Assembly (NCBI GenBank): GCA_963969345.1
Contig: OZ017769.1
Location: forward strand, 7,443,725 to 7,507,724
Reading direction: 5' to 3'
Length of the DNA stretch: 64,000 bases
DNA from: Turbatrix aceti
Lineage: Eukaryota; Nematoda; Chromadorea; Rhabditida; Panagrolaimidae
The notes beneath the pieces are model-generated. The model did no database searches and was not told the origin of the DNA. It saw only the letters and a list, made by a program, of their open reading frames with translations. Each line of letters begins with the position of its first letter. Positions within the stretch are counted from its first letter, which is position 1. A program made the position numbers and the translations under genes. Below are positions 30,828 through 42,831 of the stretch, piece by piece.

Positions 30828-32256
30828 CTATTTGTTGACGGGCTTGCCGCGTCCTGCTTTCTTGAAGAGCTCAGCATCTCGTTCGCGAAGAGAAGAGATC
30901 GAAGGCGCTGCTCGGCGTTGGGCTAAAAGTTATTTATATTCCTTTAAAAATCCTAAAATCAGTCAAAAACGTACACTGCCATTGGTTGATTGCCTGCTTC
31001 CACGCGGACGACTGTTCCTTCTTTTTTGGGCGTCGCACGATCGGTGGGATGTTGAGGAAGGAACGGACGGCGGGCATCTTGAATATCATGGCGTAAACCA
31101 GGGAAACGACGTTCGAGGTCGTCCAGTAGAGGCAGATGGCCTAAAAAAAAGGAATTTGAGTTGAAAAATCGGCATAACAAGCACAAACCGATGAAAACTG
31201 GGTGCTCGTTGCCAGGACGAAGATGGGCAGGCCGTACTGCATGACGAGCTTCATAGCCGGCGCCATCTGGTCGGCGGAAGCGCCGGTCTCGACACCGACC
31301 CGCATGACAGCGGCGAGCGTAGTCGCGGAGATGAGGGGCAGCGCGTAGATGGGATCGCAGGCCGTGAGATCCGTGAACCAGGCAGTGCCGCCGGTCGACC
31401 AGCCAGGGTAGTTCTTGGAGACCATGTGCTTGATGGCGAAGAACTGAGTCATGAAAACGGCTCCGTTCGCCATCATGACGAGGAACTGACGACCGATTTT
31501 GATGTCCTTGCTCAGCAGGAACTGGCGTTGCTCGATCAGCACCTGTTGCACTGAAACAGGCTGAAATGGAGTACAAAACACAAATGTGATAACCTACTCA
31601 GCAGATTGTTGCCTTCGGCGCGAGCATCGTTGATTCTGTTGCGAAAGTCCTCGAGTTCAGGCTGGTACTGCGACTGACGTGCCACCAGGCGCTGTGACAT
31701 GATCGGCACGTAGATCGTTGCCAGTCTCAGAATGATGGTCGCTAAAATATCCGCGGACCAAATTCCAGATAAAACCAAGGCAAAACCCTACCCGAAACGA
31801 TGGTAGTCCACCACGGGATGTCAAAGTGCATGTGCATGGCTTCGAGCGCTATTCTGAAGTAACTCGACGGCTTCCACCAAGAAATGAGGCCGAGTTCTTC
31901 CAAAACGCTTTCTCCAGACTCTGCTAGCTCTTGGATAGACGGCATGGGTGGCGGAGGCACGGGCGGTTCTGGTAGACCCTTCAAAATAAAAATAAAAATA
32001 TAAACATATAAAAATGTCAAAATCTCACCGAAAAAGCCGATGATGACCCGAAAACATCCTGAGTCGACGCATTTCTATGCTGCACAAAAGTGGGTGTCGA
32101 AAAAGCCAGAGGAGAAGCTCGTACGAGACCGTGAGCCGTCGGCGATGCCGATAATCGGTTGAAATGCAGGCTACGGGTGCTATTGATCCCCGCAAGACGC
32201 AGCACGGTGAATCCCTTGCTGCATGCTTGGACTGTTCGGCTCGGCGTCGACAGCAT
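30828..32256 (-). CDS. oxa1l: Mitochondrial inner membrane insertase OXA1L
   Basis: YidC/Oxa1-family insertase that puts mitochondrially made and some imported proteins into the inner membrane. Exons in transcript order: 32256-32029, 31978-31792, 31741-31598, 31550-31189, 31140-30975 and 30922-30828; 393 residues. The N-terminus is Arg/Ser-rich without acid residues, fitting a mitochondrial presequence. Core segments: IPWWTTIVSGATIILRLATI, MMANGAVFMTQFFAIKHMV, DPIYALPLISATTLAAVM and AICLYWTTSNVVSLVYAMIF with PAVRSFLNIP, the typical five-helix insertase order. The C-terminal tail is basic (LRERDAELFKKAGRGKPVNK), as in mitochondrial Oxa1 that binds ribosomes. The first exons carry a Pro-rich link (PPVPPPPMPS). 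Confidence 0.92.
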
Positions 32257-32924
32257 GACAACGCCAGTAACTTCTGATCGACGAGATCGAAGATTGAAGG
32301 AACCTCGAAGAAGAATTCGATACGCAGCGATAAGTTAACCTCGAGAAAACTGCAGATGTAATACGGGGAACAGTATGTGTACTGAGTGTTCCCCTGATTT
32401 GTTGCGGCGAAAATTGAATGTTACTTTTGACCGTAATTTTTTTGGATACCGTTCAAAGTTATATATTTTTTTCTTTTCAGAAGTCGCATGTTTGTTTCTT
32501 TTTCACCCTTTCCCCTGTTTTCTTTTCATCGTTCACCTGTACATGAATGGTTTTATCCCATTTTATCACACAATTAGACAACAGAGGTTGGGGGGAGGGG
32601 TAGCACAGGAAGCGGCTCGAAAAGCAGACTGATCACAGCGTTTTGTTTTTTTGTCGAAAAAAAATTCAGGCTAGGCGAAACAGTGGACAGCCGAAGCCAG
32701 ACGAAGAGGGTCGAAATGGGAAGGGGCAGAACAGAACGCGAAAGAGAAACACGCGAGACTTCGACCGACGAACAACTGTGATCGTGAGCCTCAAACACCC
32801 GGATATGGACAATTAATTGAATATAAAACTTGACAAAAACGTTGAGCGTCAAACCGTTGTCGACACGTCTCGATGACGTCTCTCCTCTTCGCAGTGTGAT
32901 GCGTCGCTCTTTCTTACTTTTTTT
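32257..32924. other. Region between rab-10 and OXA1L
   Basis: It contains the promoter of OXA1L on one side and the 3' untranslated region of rab-10 on the other. No further coding signal is visible; pyrimidine-rich runs lie at 32460-32530. Confidence 0.45.
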
Positions 32925-33752
32925 CTAGCAGCATCCACCACCCCTGTTGGGCTGTTCGTTGTCGACGGGTCGGATGCGGTGGCTGTCTGTCGACGACGAT
33001 TCGGGGGTATTGTCCAGGATGGCTTCTGTCAGATCGTAGAACGCCTTGTCAATGTTAATATTTGATTTGGCCGAAGTCTCGAGGAAGCGGATCGAGTGAT
33101 CGACTGCTACCCTTTCGCCCTTTTCCTTCGAAACGACTCTTCGATCCGTCATGTCGCATTTGTTGCCTAGCAGCATCTTGACGACGCCCTCGGACGCATG
33201 CTGAAAAACAGCTGTCTTTGATCGCAGCAAAAAAGAAAACCATCCGCTTACCTCATCGATATTTCTGAGCCACTTTGTGATGTTGTCAAATGACTTGGCG
33301 TTCGTGATATCGTAAACCAGCATGATGCCCATTGCGCCCCGGTAGTACGACGTCGTGATAGTGTGAAAGCGTTCCTGGCCCGCTGTGTCCCTAAAAACAA
33401 CGTTAAAGCGACGTTAAAACAGAAAAAAAAAATTTTAAGACAAGCAACAACTGTCGTACATTATTTTACATTTTAGTGTTCAAATAAAAAATTACTGTGT
33501 GCAGTTGATCCAAAAATAAAATAACTAATTACGATAAAAAAAAATTTGAGTACAAAAAACCAACCAAATCTGCAACTTGATCTTCTTTCCCTTCAGCTCG
33601 ATGGTTTTGATCTTGAAATCGATGCCAATGGTAGAAATGAACGTCGTGTTGAAGGAGTCATCGCTGAAGCGGTAGAGGATGCACGTCTTACCGACACCGC
33701 TGTCGCCGATAAGGAGAATCTTGAAGAGAAGGTCGTATTGTCTTTTGGCCAT
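32925..33752 (-). CDS. rab-10: Small GTPase RAB-10
   Basis: Rab GTPase of the Rab8/10 group, which controls basolateral recycling, dendrite and ER-dynamics transport. Exons in transcript order 33752-33565, 33390-33252 and 33200-32925; 200 residues. G1 is [17 protein letters not shown], switch I carries [15 protein letters not shown]3 is [21 protein letters not shown]4 is LLGNKCDM and G5 is ETSAKSN. The pattern [19 protein letters not shown] with [20 protein letters not shown] points to Rab10 rather than Rab8. The C-terminus GGGCC is a double-geranylgeranylation site. All switch residues look functional. Confidence 0.95.
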
Positions 33753-35207
33753 TTGCTAGACGATCCTGCGTAAGTGTATGACACAACAAAAACCGATTTT
33801 TTGACGAGTTGATTGGCACTGATTTAACACCGAAATAGAAAACCACCGAGCAAGTGCAAAGACGAAACTGCAGGCGGTTCGAAACTGAAAAAAAAAACCC
33901 TGTGAAACTGAATTAACATAGCCAAACGCTTATAAACACACAACGCGTTTCGAGATCCATAATCAATGCTCGCGTCTTTTGCAGCACAAAACGACGAGAT
34001 ATCACAAGACCCGGCGAACGACAGCGCTACGGAAGCTGCTGATTGGGACCGGTTCAAGTGGGAGTGCATCTCGGCGGAACGAACGCAAGCAATCGATCGA
34101 AGCACCCACCCGATTTGGCCACGTGAACGAACTTCCCACCTCGAATCCATAACAACACGGGCGGGTACAAAATCACTGTACAAACACAGAACAAACGACG
34201 AAACAAACTACAGGCCAAAGATGATTGCATAACGAAAAAAAACATGTGGCAAAAAGAACCGTGAAGTGCAGTGGCCGCACACATCCGCGAACTCTATCGA
34301 ACAGTAAAAACGCATTCGTGGCTGCGAGCAGCGTGCGAGCGTGTGTCCCGTGGGCTGCGTGTGATAGCAAGCATAAAACGCTGTAACGGTAAACATTGAT
34401 AAAAACTACTGAAAGGCCTAGGGATCACGAAAAAGCGAGAGAGTACATGCCCCAGTGTTTCGTTGCGAAACACTGCGGTCTACGATCGATGCTTGCTAAG
34501 TTGGACGCACACGTGACTGTCGCCACCGACACAAGCCCGTGGCGACGATGACGGACAGACGACGCAGCCCGCTCCGCTCCTCGCCTGTTGCCGGTCTTTG
34601 CGCAACTGCCAGTCTTCTTCTTCGCCGCCGCCGCCACCGCAGCTGCAAAGAAGACCAGATGATGCGGGTACGGGCCAGGACCGTCAATTCTCCATAAATT
34701 CCCTGACCTTTTGGGCTTGGGTGTGGTGACGAAAAAAATCCGACCGTCAAACCTTTGCTCCTTCCCGCCGCTCGACGAGGGGCAATAAAAAGAGATCCTC
34801 GGGTCTAAAATCAATCGGTTCGAACCACCTCGTGCGAGAGAGAGACCATACCGCTGACCGCGGCGACGTTCGTTCACCGCTGCCTGGCAACCACCTGGAC
34901 GCCATCCGGTTGTTGTGAATCATCGCGCTTCATTTGCAGCAAGCACACCGAGGGCGGGGGCAGTTTCGCAAGGGGATCCGAGTCGAGTCGAGTCGACTTC
35001 GTTACGCTGACTCATCGGGGGTGAAAGCACCACCACCGTGTTGACGTGTCATTCCTTGTTGCGTCTTACGCGTGTGGCGTCGGCGTCACCGTCGTCGTCG
35101 TCGCCAAAAAAAGTGTACGTACACGTGTTTCAACACAGAAAAAGTCAAGACAAGAAAGGCAAACAACACAATGAGATCGAAATCGGCAGCACAACAGCGA
35201 CAGTGTG
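33753..35207. other. Intergenic region, no gene seen
   Basis: Almost 1.5 kb upstream of rab-10 and downstream of the His/Gly-tailed gene. Short overlapping frames lack motifs. A run of TCGAG/AGTCG words lies at 34978-35005 and GTCGTCGTCG at 35088-35103. It probably includes rab-10 promoter sequence. Confidence 0.5.
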
Positions 35208-36224
35208 TTAAACAAACTCGCGGCCGTGTCCGTGTCCGTGGCCCTGGCCGTCTTGGTTGTTCATGTTGGGCCCGGCCTGCGATGACGATGGTTGTGGGGC
35301 GTTGGTCGATACCTGTTTCTGTTTCTCAGCGTTGGTATTCGTATTGTCGGAGCGAACAGGGGTCTCGACACCCAGGAGGGGCGTAAACTTGTACAGATCG
35401 CTGAAAAAAAATTACGGGGTAAAGACGATGGAATCTCGAAATTCGTAAAAAAAAAGAAATTCGAAATTCGCCCACTCACGCCGTTTTCATATCACCATGC
35501 TGTGCTGAAAAAATACAAGGAGTTTAGACAATTCTCAGAGCGATTTACGAAATACTAACCGTACCACGACGTGATCAACTGCCGTAAACGAGCCTGCGAC
35601 GCTCGGACCGGCTGCGGCAACTCGTAGACGTAGTTGTTGTTGAAACTGCACCTGCCGGTGAGGTTGAAGACGATTTCGCACAGGTTGAGCTTGACCAGTT
35701 CTTCCTTCCACTTGTCGAGCTCTGCTGGGGAAACGGAGATCATCCGGTGCTGGGGAGTGTGTCCCGGCTTGGCCTAAAAATATCGTATATCGAAAACTGA
35801 CTTTTTCGCAACAAAAAACGTTAAAACTCACAAATCTGGCATACGGTGACGGTCGAATAGGCGTCCTGCCTTCCGGACCACGACTCGAGACCGAAAAACT
35901 TGTTCGGCGAGGATCGTAGCTGCTAAGTGCAAGAGACTGATTTTCACGCGGATCCGAGGCCGATGACGGTGCCGATGTCGACGATGGCGACTGGTCGGTC
36001 TTCTTGAGCACGACGGCCACCCGGTACTGATTCTCGCCGATCTGCTGTACGGGCTTGTCGTCGATGACGCACCGCGTAGCACCCGGCATTCTGGCAAGAG
36101 CGGCGCTTGAAATTACACTCCTGAATCGCTGAGTGCCAGGGACGACAGCCCTCAGGCTCGGAAACCGAGGCGGATGCTGATTCGGCCCCTTTGGCGTGAT
36201 ACGAAAGCGTTGCGAATAGGACAT
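35208..36224 (-). CDS. Uncharacterised protein with His/Gly tail
   Basis: Exons in transcript order 36224-35832, 35773-35560, 35504-35480 (a 25-bp micro-exon) and 35400-35208 join in phase to 274 residues. The N-terminal part is basic and Pro-rich, followed by a small hydrophobic core (RCVIDDKPVQQIGENQYRVA). A Ser/Arg-rich linker leads to a second conserved-looking segment (PAELDKWKEELVKLNLCEIV, then FNLTGRCSFNNNYVYELPQP). The C-terminus is Gln/Asn/Ser-rich and ends GHGHGHGREFV. I do not recognise the family. No signal peptide or membrane segment is visible, so a nuclear or cytosolic role is likely. The micro-exon is supported because removing it breaks the frame. Confidence 0.6.
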
Positions 36225-36505
36225 ATTCGCACAGCAAAAGAAAGTACCAAAAAAGTAGAGTTCAAGAGCGGAAATATGCGAAAATTGAAAGAATACGGAA
36301 AATTTTATTGCAAAAGTGTTCAAAAACCTAACACGAACATTATTTTCCCCTCAAGACCCCAGAACCCATCTGAAACCATTTTCCCTTCGAGACCCCATAC
36401 AGTCTTCATTTCCTGATCCTGATAATTTGCAATTTACTCGTCTTTCTAAAAACACCCGAAAAATACAAAACACATATAACTAAAACAAAAATCATTGGCA
36501 GCTAT

Positions 36506-37515
36506 TCAAGTTTCGAGATTCAAGCAACTGACGAGCAGCTCCTCAGCATCGTCGTCGTCGTCATCACCGTCTTCGTCGTCGAGAGCATTCTGATGACACT
36601 CGTCTTCGGCAATTCCGGAGTCAGGGCCGTCTTCTGCAGAAAGCGATGCCCCCGAGGGCGATTCATTGGGAGTCAGAGTGGATTGCGTGGGGGAACCCAG
36701 CGACAAGCAGGCATCAAGCAGCTCCCTGGTGGCATCGTGATGAGAATCGTGGACCCGGGTGAGGTGCTTCTTGAACTCGTTTCTGTAAACATAGGATCGC
36801 GGGCAGTACATGCAGTAGTAGCGTGAAGCTGCCAGATGTCTGACCATATGCGTTGCAAGCGACTCGTCAGTCGGAAAAGCCTTGCTGCAGACTTTGCACT
36901 TGACAAAGGTCTCAGGGAGCTGAAACAGAAAAATAGCATTGAATAAACAGTTTTTTTTGCTTGGATGAAACTCACGTTATCGGTACGGTAGATGGTCCCT
37001 ACGACTTCTTCGGGAGCATCTGGATGAGCGCGTTTCACGTGCCGAAGCATGCTCTGCCGGTTGAAGAAAACACGATGACAGATCGTGCACTCTTTGTTGA
37101 CGGTCGTCGCCTTGTTCGGGTCCACGACAGATGGCGAGAGAGACGAGAACGTGGCAATCGATGACGAGCCCGTGGAGTACGGTGACGCGTTGTTACGGTA
37201 GTTCAGGCGCTGAGCTCGCCTCGCCTTGCTGGAATTCGAAGAAGTCGGGCTCGCGGAAGGTCTGGTAGAACGATTGCGCTCCTGGTCGGATTTGAAAGCC
37301 TCAAAGAGACGGTCTGCTTCTTCATGGTCGGCTCGGGCTTTGGACATAAAAGTCGCCAGCTGAAAAGACAGAAAAACAGATGTTTCAGTCAAAACCCAAA
37401 AACTCACGTCATTTTTTATGGATTCGGATATGGCAAAGGGATCCACATCGTTCTGGTCTTGGGGGGAGACGAGAGATGCCAAAACGGAAGAAGTATTGTC
37501 TTTTTTGGAGAAAGC
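36506..37515 (-). CDS. C2H2 zinc-finger protein (5' end unresolved)
   Basis: Exons in transcript order 37515-37408, 37359-36976 and 36919-36506, all phase 0. Three C2H2 fingers are visible: CTICHRVFFNRQSMLRHVKRAH, split from the rest by an intron, then CKVCSKAFPTDESLATHMVRH and CMYCPRSYVYRNEFKKHLTRVH. The region before them is Ser/Thr/Arg-rich (SASPTSSNSSKARRAQRLNY). The C-terminus is strongly acidic (ALDDEDGDDDDDDAEELL), typical of an activation or interaction region. The role is probably sequence-specific DNA or RNA binding in the nucleus; no orthologue is assigned. No ATG-bearing first exon could be joined in frame, so at least one exon is missing upstream. Confidence 0.75.
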
Positions 37516-38545
37516 CTAAAAACGACGAAAGACGTAAGAAAAAGCTCGCAAAAGCTGGCAATAGTGGTGAAGATGGTCCACAACGGTTCATCGGTTCGCA
37601 AATCAGAAGACACGATCAGTAAAGGGTAAGTAAGCAGATCGGCCGACTGACGCGAACCTTCACCGATTGCGGAGAGAGTGCTGGTTTAATCACTGTCAGT
37701 TTGAGGTATTCTTAGTGGTTTAATTACTCCAAATTTGAGGCATCCATTTGTATGCGTTCTCCGCGGAAATGAAAATTAATTTCCAAGCCGGAGCAAGACA
37801 TCCAAAAGAAAACGCGGGAACACAACAAACGCGAAGCCTCGAAATGATACAATCCTTCCTAACTATGAACCAAAAAAAGTACATCAAAACATGAAAAAAA
37901 CAACTCTAGATGGATCTTCCGTCAAACAAACCATTTTTGACACGTATATATTGCGTGTACGAAACAATACGGTGAAATTGAGCACAAAATATGCAAAAGC
38001 GCAAGATTTTGTTGAAAAATAAGCGCTAACGAAGCGGATGGATTGCTATTGATTTTTGAGAATGAAAAACAGCCAAGCAAGTGTGTGTGGCGTGCGCAGT
38101 CTGTAGTCTCAGCACGATTCCCATACGGACGAACGCTACGCACGCCAAAAAACCTGGATCGTAAAAGTGAAAATCTGCCCGCCCCCATCCAAGGATATTT
38201 TGCGTCCCTTGCTCCATTTCCGCTGCGGCCGCTGTCAACAAATGCTTTTTTCTGAAGTCAGAACTTGCGTATGACTGTTATCGCTCAAAAACGCAGCTGA
38301 TAACAATCCTACGGAAAAGTGCTTTTAACGACATTATACCCCTCAAGCAATCCTTTCAAGCATAGTCGGACTTTTTATTGACATATTCGACTATCAATCA
38401 TCAGACTATTAAAAAAACAAAACTTAAATTATCAAAAAACTTAACGACGGGACAGCAGTGAGAACATCACCACGTCTCACGAAAAGTACAAATGGGTAAA
38501 ACGAGACTGGGCTTACGATGAAGCGTCGCGGGGCCCGTACTTGAA
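37516..38545. other. Intergenic region, no gene seen
   Basis: It should contain the missing first exon and promoter of the zinc-finger gene and the 3' end of the Y-box gene. The repeated word TTTAATTACT/GGTTTAATCACT with TTTGAGGTAT or TTTGAGGCAT occurs twice at 37680-37750. Otherwise nothing is recognisable. Confidence 0.45.
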
Positions 38546-39663
38546 TTACTCATTGGCGACAGTAACAGTGCCGATCTCGCTGACGGCGCCATCCTGAGCA
38601 TTGGTAGCGGCGGGATTGATTTTGGTCGTTTTCTCAGGGGCATCGCCAGGGGCCTGTTTCTTGTCAGTCTCAGTCTTGATATCGTCTTTGGCCGGCTCCT
38701 CGTTGTCGCCCTTGTTGTCAGCCTTCTTCTTGTTTTCACGGGGACGGGGACGGAACTTGCGGCGGTTGCGACGCTCGCCGGTGCCACGAGGAGTCGTCTT
38801 GGTGTCAGAGTGCGTATCACCGTCCTTGGCAGAGGACTGGTCAGGTGTGGTCTCAGCAGTGGAGTTTTCTGGCTCACTCTTCTTCGTGTCGTTTCGACGG
38901 CGCTGACTTCCGCGAGCCTTGATGCCGCGACGTTGAGGAGTGGTCGAGTTTTCCTTGTCGTGGAAATCACCTGCAAGAAAATAACAAACTGTGTAACAAC
39001 TCGATTTAAAAAAAAACTCACGGCGAATGATGTGGTAGATGTAAACGCCGCGAACCGGAGCATTGTCAGGTCCGGAAACGTTGGCCGCCTCTTTGCCGCT
39101 GTTGCCTTCGACGACGTCGAAGACAACGGCCTCATCGGGGGCCAGGGAGCGGAAGTAGACCTTGCGCATACGGCTGTTGACAATGTTCATTTGATGGACG
39201 AAGATGTCGCCATTGCCGTCGTCCCGCTGGATGAAGCCGTAGTGGAACCGGAGGGAGAACCACTTGACTCGGCCGGTAACACCGGTCTCAAGCACTTTCT
39301 TCAGCTTCTGAGCCTCTTCGTGTTGCTTAAGCAGAGCATCGTAGGACACGTAGGGGCCCTGCTAGAAAATGACTCATAAAAACAAGTGGCCTAAAAAATA
39401 ATAAAACTCACGCGACGAGAGTACGAGCGACGGGTGTTGACACGACGACGCTGCTTGTGGGGGGACGAATCGGAAGGCGACGACTTCTCGGTGTCCGGAG
39501 TGGAAGATTCCTTCGTCTCCTTGGCGTCCTTAGGTGACAGGTGCTTCGGCGAAGATTCTTTGGGGGAGTCAGAGGTCGTGACGCCTTCGACCGGCTTGGA
39601 AGAATCACCGCCAGCAGCAGGGACTTGTTCGACGACAGTAGGAGCGTTGGCTTCGGTAGTCAT
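38546..39663 (-). CDS. Y-box (cold-shock domain) RNA-binding protein
   Basis: Y-box protein of the nematode cey type, expected to package mRNA in cytoplasmic mRNPs and affect translation, notably in germ cells. Exons in transcript order 39663-39412, 39358-39022 and 38970-38546; 337 residues. The cold-shock domain is in exon 2: GVTGRVKWFSLRFHYGFIQR, then DDGNGDIFVHQMNIV, with RNP1 (KWFSLRFHYGFI) and RNP2 (DIFVHQ). The YGFI core replaces the usual YGFI/GYGFI loop with Phe-His before it. Flanks are low-complexity: Ser/Pro/Lys/Glu-rich before, and after it RRRGS/RRNRRKFRPRPR clusters alternating with acidic stretches, the charge-zipper tail of Y-box proteins. Confidence 0.93.
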
Positions 39664-40190
39664 GGTCGGAGGTCAGGGAAATTGGTTTTGCCGGACGCTT
39701 CGACGAACAGAGATGATGGACGAAATGGAATTGGACGGGGTCGAAAAAATCGACGAGACAGAAATGAATCGCCGACGCGCTCGCACGGAACAAAAGTTTC
39801 GATATGAGGGTATTTGGAGATAACAACGACGCAGTTATCAAAAACGAAGAATACTCCTGCATGCACATCAAGTTACGGTCAGAATTTCCATTTCGCTGCG
39901 AGAGCATTTCTCTTGCACCATGAGATCGTTCCTCTTGAGTTGTTTTTTGCTCGTTGTGTCGCGTGTTGCACGTTGTTTTTGTGTTTTGCAAGTCTGTCTC
40001 GAAGCCCTCTCGCTCGACAAAAACAGTTATGGCAAAGATGTTTATTTAGGCTATTATGTGCAAAGGGTGCAGTATACCGTATCAATGTGCAAATATAGGC
40101 TGTTTGTGGCACTTTGCCAACTCTTTCCCGTAGTTTTCGTCATTTTTTACGGCGATTATCGTAGAATCATCACGGTGCAAGATAAGCAGT
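39664..40190. other. Region between the Y-box gene and TMEM106
   Basis: About 530 bp containing the Y-box promoter and the 3' flank of TMEM106. No gene is supported. Confidence 0.45.
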
Positions 40191-42831
40191 TTACGTCATG
40201 GTGCAGTTGCCACTAGGAATGCAGCAGGCTTGTTGATGTGTCGAGATGGTGATCTGTTCCTGGTGATCGTAGTAAAAGTATTTGAGCGTGACTGCGATGT
40301 CGAATTGCAAGCTGACGTAGAGGGACGTCAGGCGAGAGTACGGCGCTTGGCAGTATTCCCTAAAAAAACAGTTCATTGTTGAAAATAACAGTTTTGTTTC
40401 ATGAAAGTGTAATTATTGCATCGTAAATTTAAACGAAACTGAAAACCACTGAAGCCAGTAAAAATTCCTTGGCGTTTGACTAATTTGTTAGTTAATCGTG
40501 CAGTCGATACGACGACGACGCGTCCGTTTACGTTCAATCACGTCCGTTCGAGTTACCCAACTTTCACCGAGATCTCGGAGACGCAAAAAAAACGAGCCGA
40601 AAAACTGTGCTTAATCATTTTTTCATTTTTTTCCCGCTTGATTACGCAGAAGTATCCGGATGCGAGTAGCAGGTTTCGCGCAGGTCGGTGAAGGGTCAGG
40701 CAACCAGTCATGCACGCGCGCAAACACCAATGGTTTCTTTCTTGACCGCCTCCGGGCTTTCTCACGTTGTATATAAAACGCCCAGCCCTAATTGAAGGGG
40801 TCAGTTTTACCTAATTTTACCGACGTATTACCTAAGCCAGCGGGTGACCAAAAACCAAATTATGTCGTACCGTGCCGGAATCGCCGTTTTGCTACTTCTC
40901 TCGTCAGTTCCCTCGTCCCGAGCATTTTTCTTCGGCTCAGGAGGATGTTGTGGTGGTGGTGGACGTGAGTTTTAGCCTATTTTCTTCTCAAGACCCTATT
41001 TTACGGTATATTTTCAGAATCAGCGCCATCCTACGCAGCGCCCCCATCCTACGCGGCTCCGCCAGCCCCGTACTTCCCCCAGCCCCAGGGATACGCGGTT
41101 GGACAGCCTTTCGTTGGCAATGCCATCGGCTACGGCCCGGCACCCACGCTAGGAGGCGGTCAGTATCAAGGTGGCCCAATCGGTGGAGGAGGCCCGTACC
41201 AGGGCGGTCCTGCGCCGATCGCCGTTGGTGAAGGTGGTCAGTACCAAGGTGGCCCCGTTCCAATCAGCCAAGCAGCGCCGGCTCTCACCTCGTCGAGCCA
41301 GGGTGGCTCTGCTGGTTCTGTTGGCGTCGGCCAAAGCAATGGCGCCTCAGCTGGTGGGTCTTCCTCGTCCCTGGGCTCATCTCAGGCCACTGCATCCTCC
41401 GGAGCCTCATCGAGCGTCAATGAGGTCTCGCTGGCCGAGGAAAGCGTCGGAGCAGAAGCCTCCGCCGGACGGGGTGTCAACAACGCCCTATCCGACCTCC
41501 CCGCTGGTCTGCGTGCGGCACTCGCGTCCAAGACAGTCGAGGCCATCGACCCAAAATGCAATAGCGAAATTCTGCGCAAAATTATCAATTCCGAAATTTA
41601 CCCCGAAAATGCCAATGAATCCAAGCGCCGGGTGCACAAACTCGCAAATGAACTCTTCGACACAGACAACGGTGCCACAGTTGTCGACGTCATCTGTGCC
41701 AATGGCGCTTTCAGCTACCGTATCGCCACCGACGTATTCTGCGAGTACTCGAGAGACGGAGTTACGTGCTTTGCCTATCAGCAGGCTATCTAACTCCCGA
41801 TTTTGGATTTTTTCCCCCGACCTCTGTACCGGTTTTCAAAAGTGTACAAAACTGCCTAATTGATAAATAATTTGAATAAATGCAAACAAAACTCACGCAG
41901 CGATGTCCGTTAGCGAAACAGTGTTGTTGAACCAGATCCTCTGAGTTGAGCCCTCAAAAGGCAGGATGCGGAGCGAAGAGTGGTTGTACCCCGTGCCAAC
42001 GACGCCCTTCGACCAGGGCTGGAACTTGGAGATGATCGTAGCCGACACGTTCACTATGTCCACGGGAAAGTAATTGCTGTTCGTTACGTTCACTCCGTTC
42101 TGCAAGATAAAACAAAAACGGGTTTAATTTTGAAAGTTGGAAACATTTTCCGTCAAAATTTCGTTATTTACGCTCGACTCACCATAAAATGGAACCCAAT
42201 AAAGCTGTGAGTCTCGTTGTCGCGGTCGTAAACGTGGACGACCTCAATAGGCGCATTACCGGCTGTGAGAATGACAGATCTGGGCAGGAAGATGAAGACG
42301 AGGATCGCGGTGACAAAGATGCAAGCCAGGATTCCCAGAAAAACGTAAAGCACACTGAAAACCCCCCAAAAAGTGTATTTGATAAAATCTTGAGAAAACT
42401 CACGTCTTCTTGGGCTTCAGGCGATCGTCAGACATGGGAATGAGGGCCACGAGGGTTTCTTCGAGCTCTGAAAACGTGGATTGATGATTTGGAAATTTAT
42501 AAATTTTTTGTTCGTCAACAACCAACCTTTGGGTATCCTGCCGGAGCCCCCGCACGAAGGACACGGCACGCTGCCGCTCATGAGCTCAGTGTAATCAGAA
42601 GAAACCGTCGTTGAAGCCGTACTAGCGGGAGACGAGTTTGCCGGATTTCGCGGACAATCGACGAGGTGCGAAGCGGAATCCGTGCGAGCACGCGGAGTTA
42701 GACGATTTCGCAGAGTCGAGAACCTGAAAAAATCAAAAAAATGCGTTTGACCCCGCAAAATTTAGAAATTCGAAATTTTGTAAATTCCAAACAACAAAAA
42801 AAACATACCATGATGAAACCTTGGAAGCCAT
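40191..42831 (-). CDS. tmem106: TMEM106 homologue (lysosomal membrane protein)
   Basis: Type II lysosomal/late-endosomal glycoprotein of the TMEM106A/B/C family. Exons in transcript order: 42831-42809, 42723-42527, 42467-42404, 42354-42183, 42099-41897 and 40359-40191; 275 residues, against 274 in human TMEM106B. The N-terminus carries the zinc-site-like CPSCGGSGRIPK, then LVALIPMSDDRLKPKK, the membrane helix VLYVFLGILACIFVTAILVF and FLPRSVIL. The lumenal part has N-glycan sites (NVT, NHS, NNT) and the segment TNSNYFPVDIVNVSATI. The final exon holds EYCQAPYSRLTSLYVSLQFD and TLKYFYYDHQEQITI, matching the C-terminal beta strands of the family. The last intron (1.54 kb) contains a complete ground-like gene on the other strand. 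Confidence 0.9.
40862..41793 (+). CDS. Ground-like domain protein (grl), nested in an intron
   Basis: Secreted nematode hedgehog-related protein. Exons 40862-40964 and 41018-41793 join in phase; 292 residues. A signal peptide (MSYRAGIAVLLLLSSVPSSR, then A) precedes GSGGCCGGGG, a Pro/Tyr/Ala/Gly-rich region (APPSYAAPPAPYFPQP, repeated YQGGP) and a Ser/Gly-rich linker. The C-terminal ground-like domain has its four cysteines: IDPKCNSEILRKII, VVDVICANGAFSYRIATDVF, then C in VFCEY and C in VTCFAYQ. The family acts at the cuticle and epidermis. It lies wholly inside the last intron of TMEM106, on the opposite strand. It is one of the clearest signs that the organism is a nematode. Confidence 0.93.

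Noticed and set aside
30959..31576. 205-residue frame overlapping OXA1L on the same strand
   Set aside because: It is the wrong frame of the OXA1L exons and crosses introns. The OXA1L frame carries all family motifs, and its final exon joins in phase at the GTACGT donor at 30974.
41880..41897. Early end of TMEM106 after a short tail in the next intron
   Set aside because: It would remove the conserved C-terminal strands. The exon at 40191-40359 restores them in phase and gives the usual family length.
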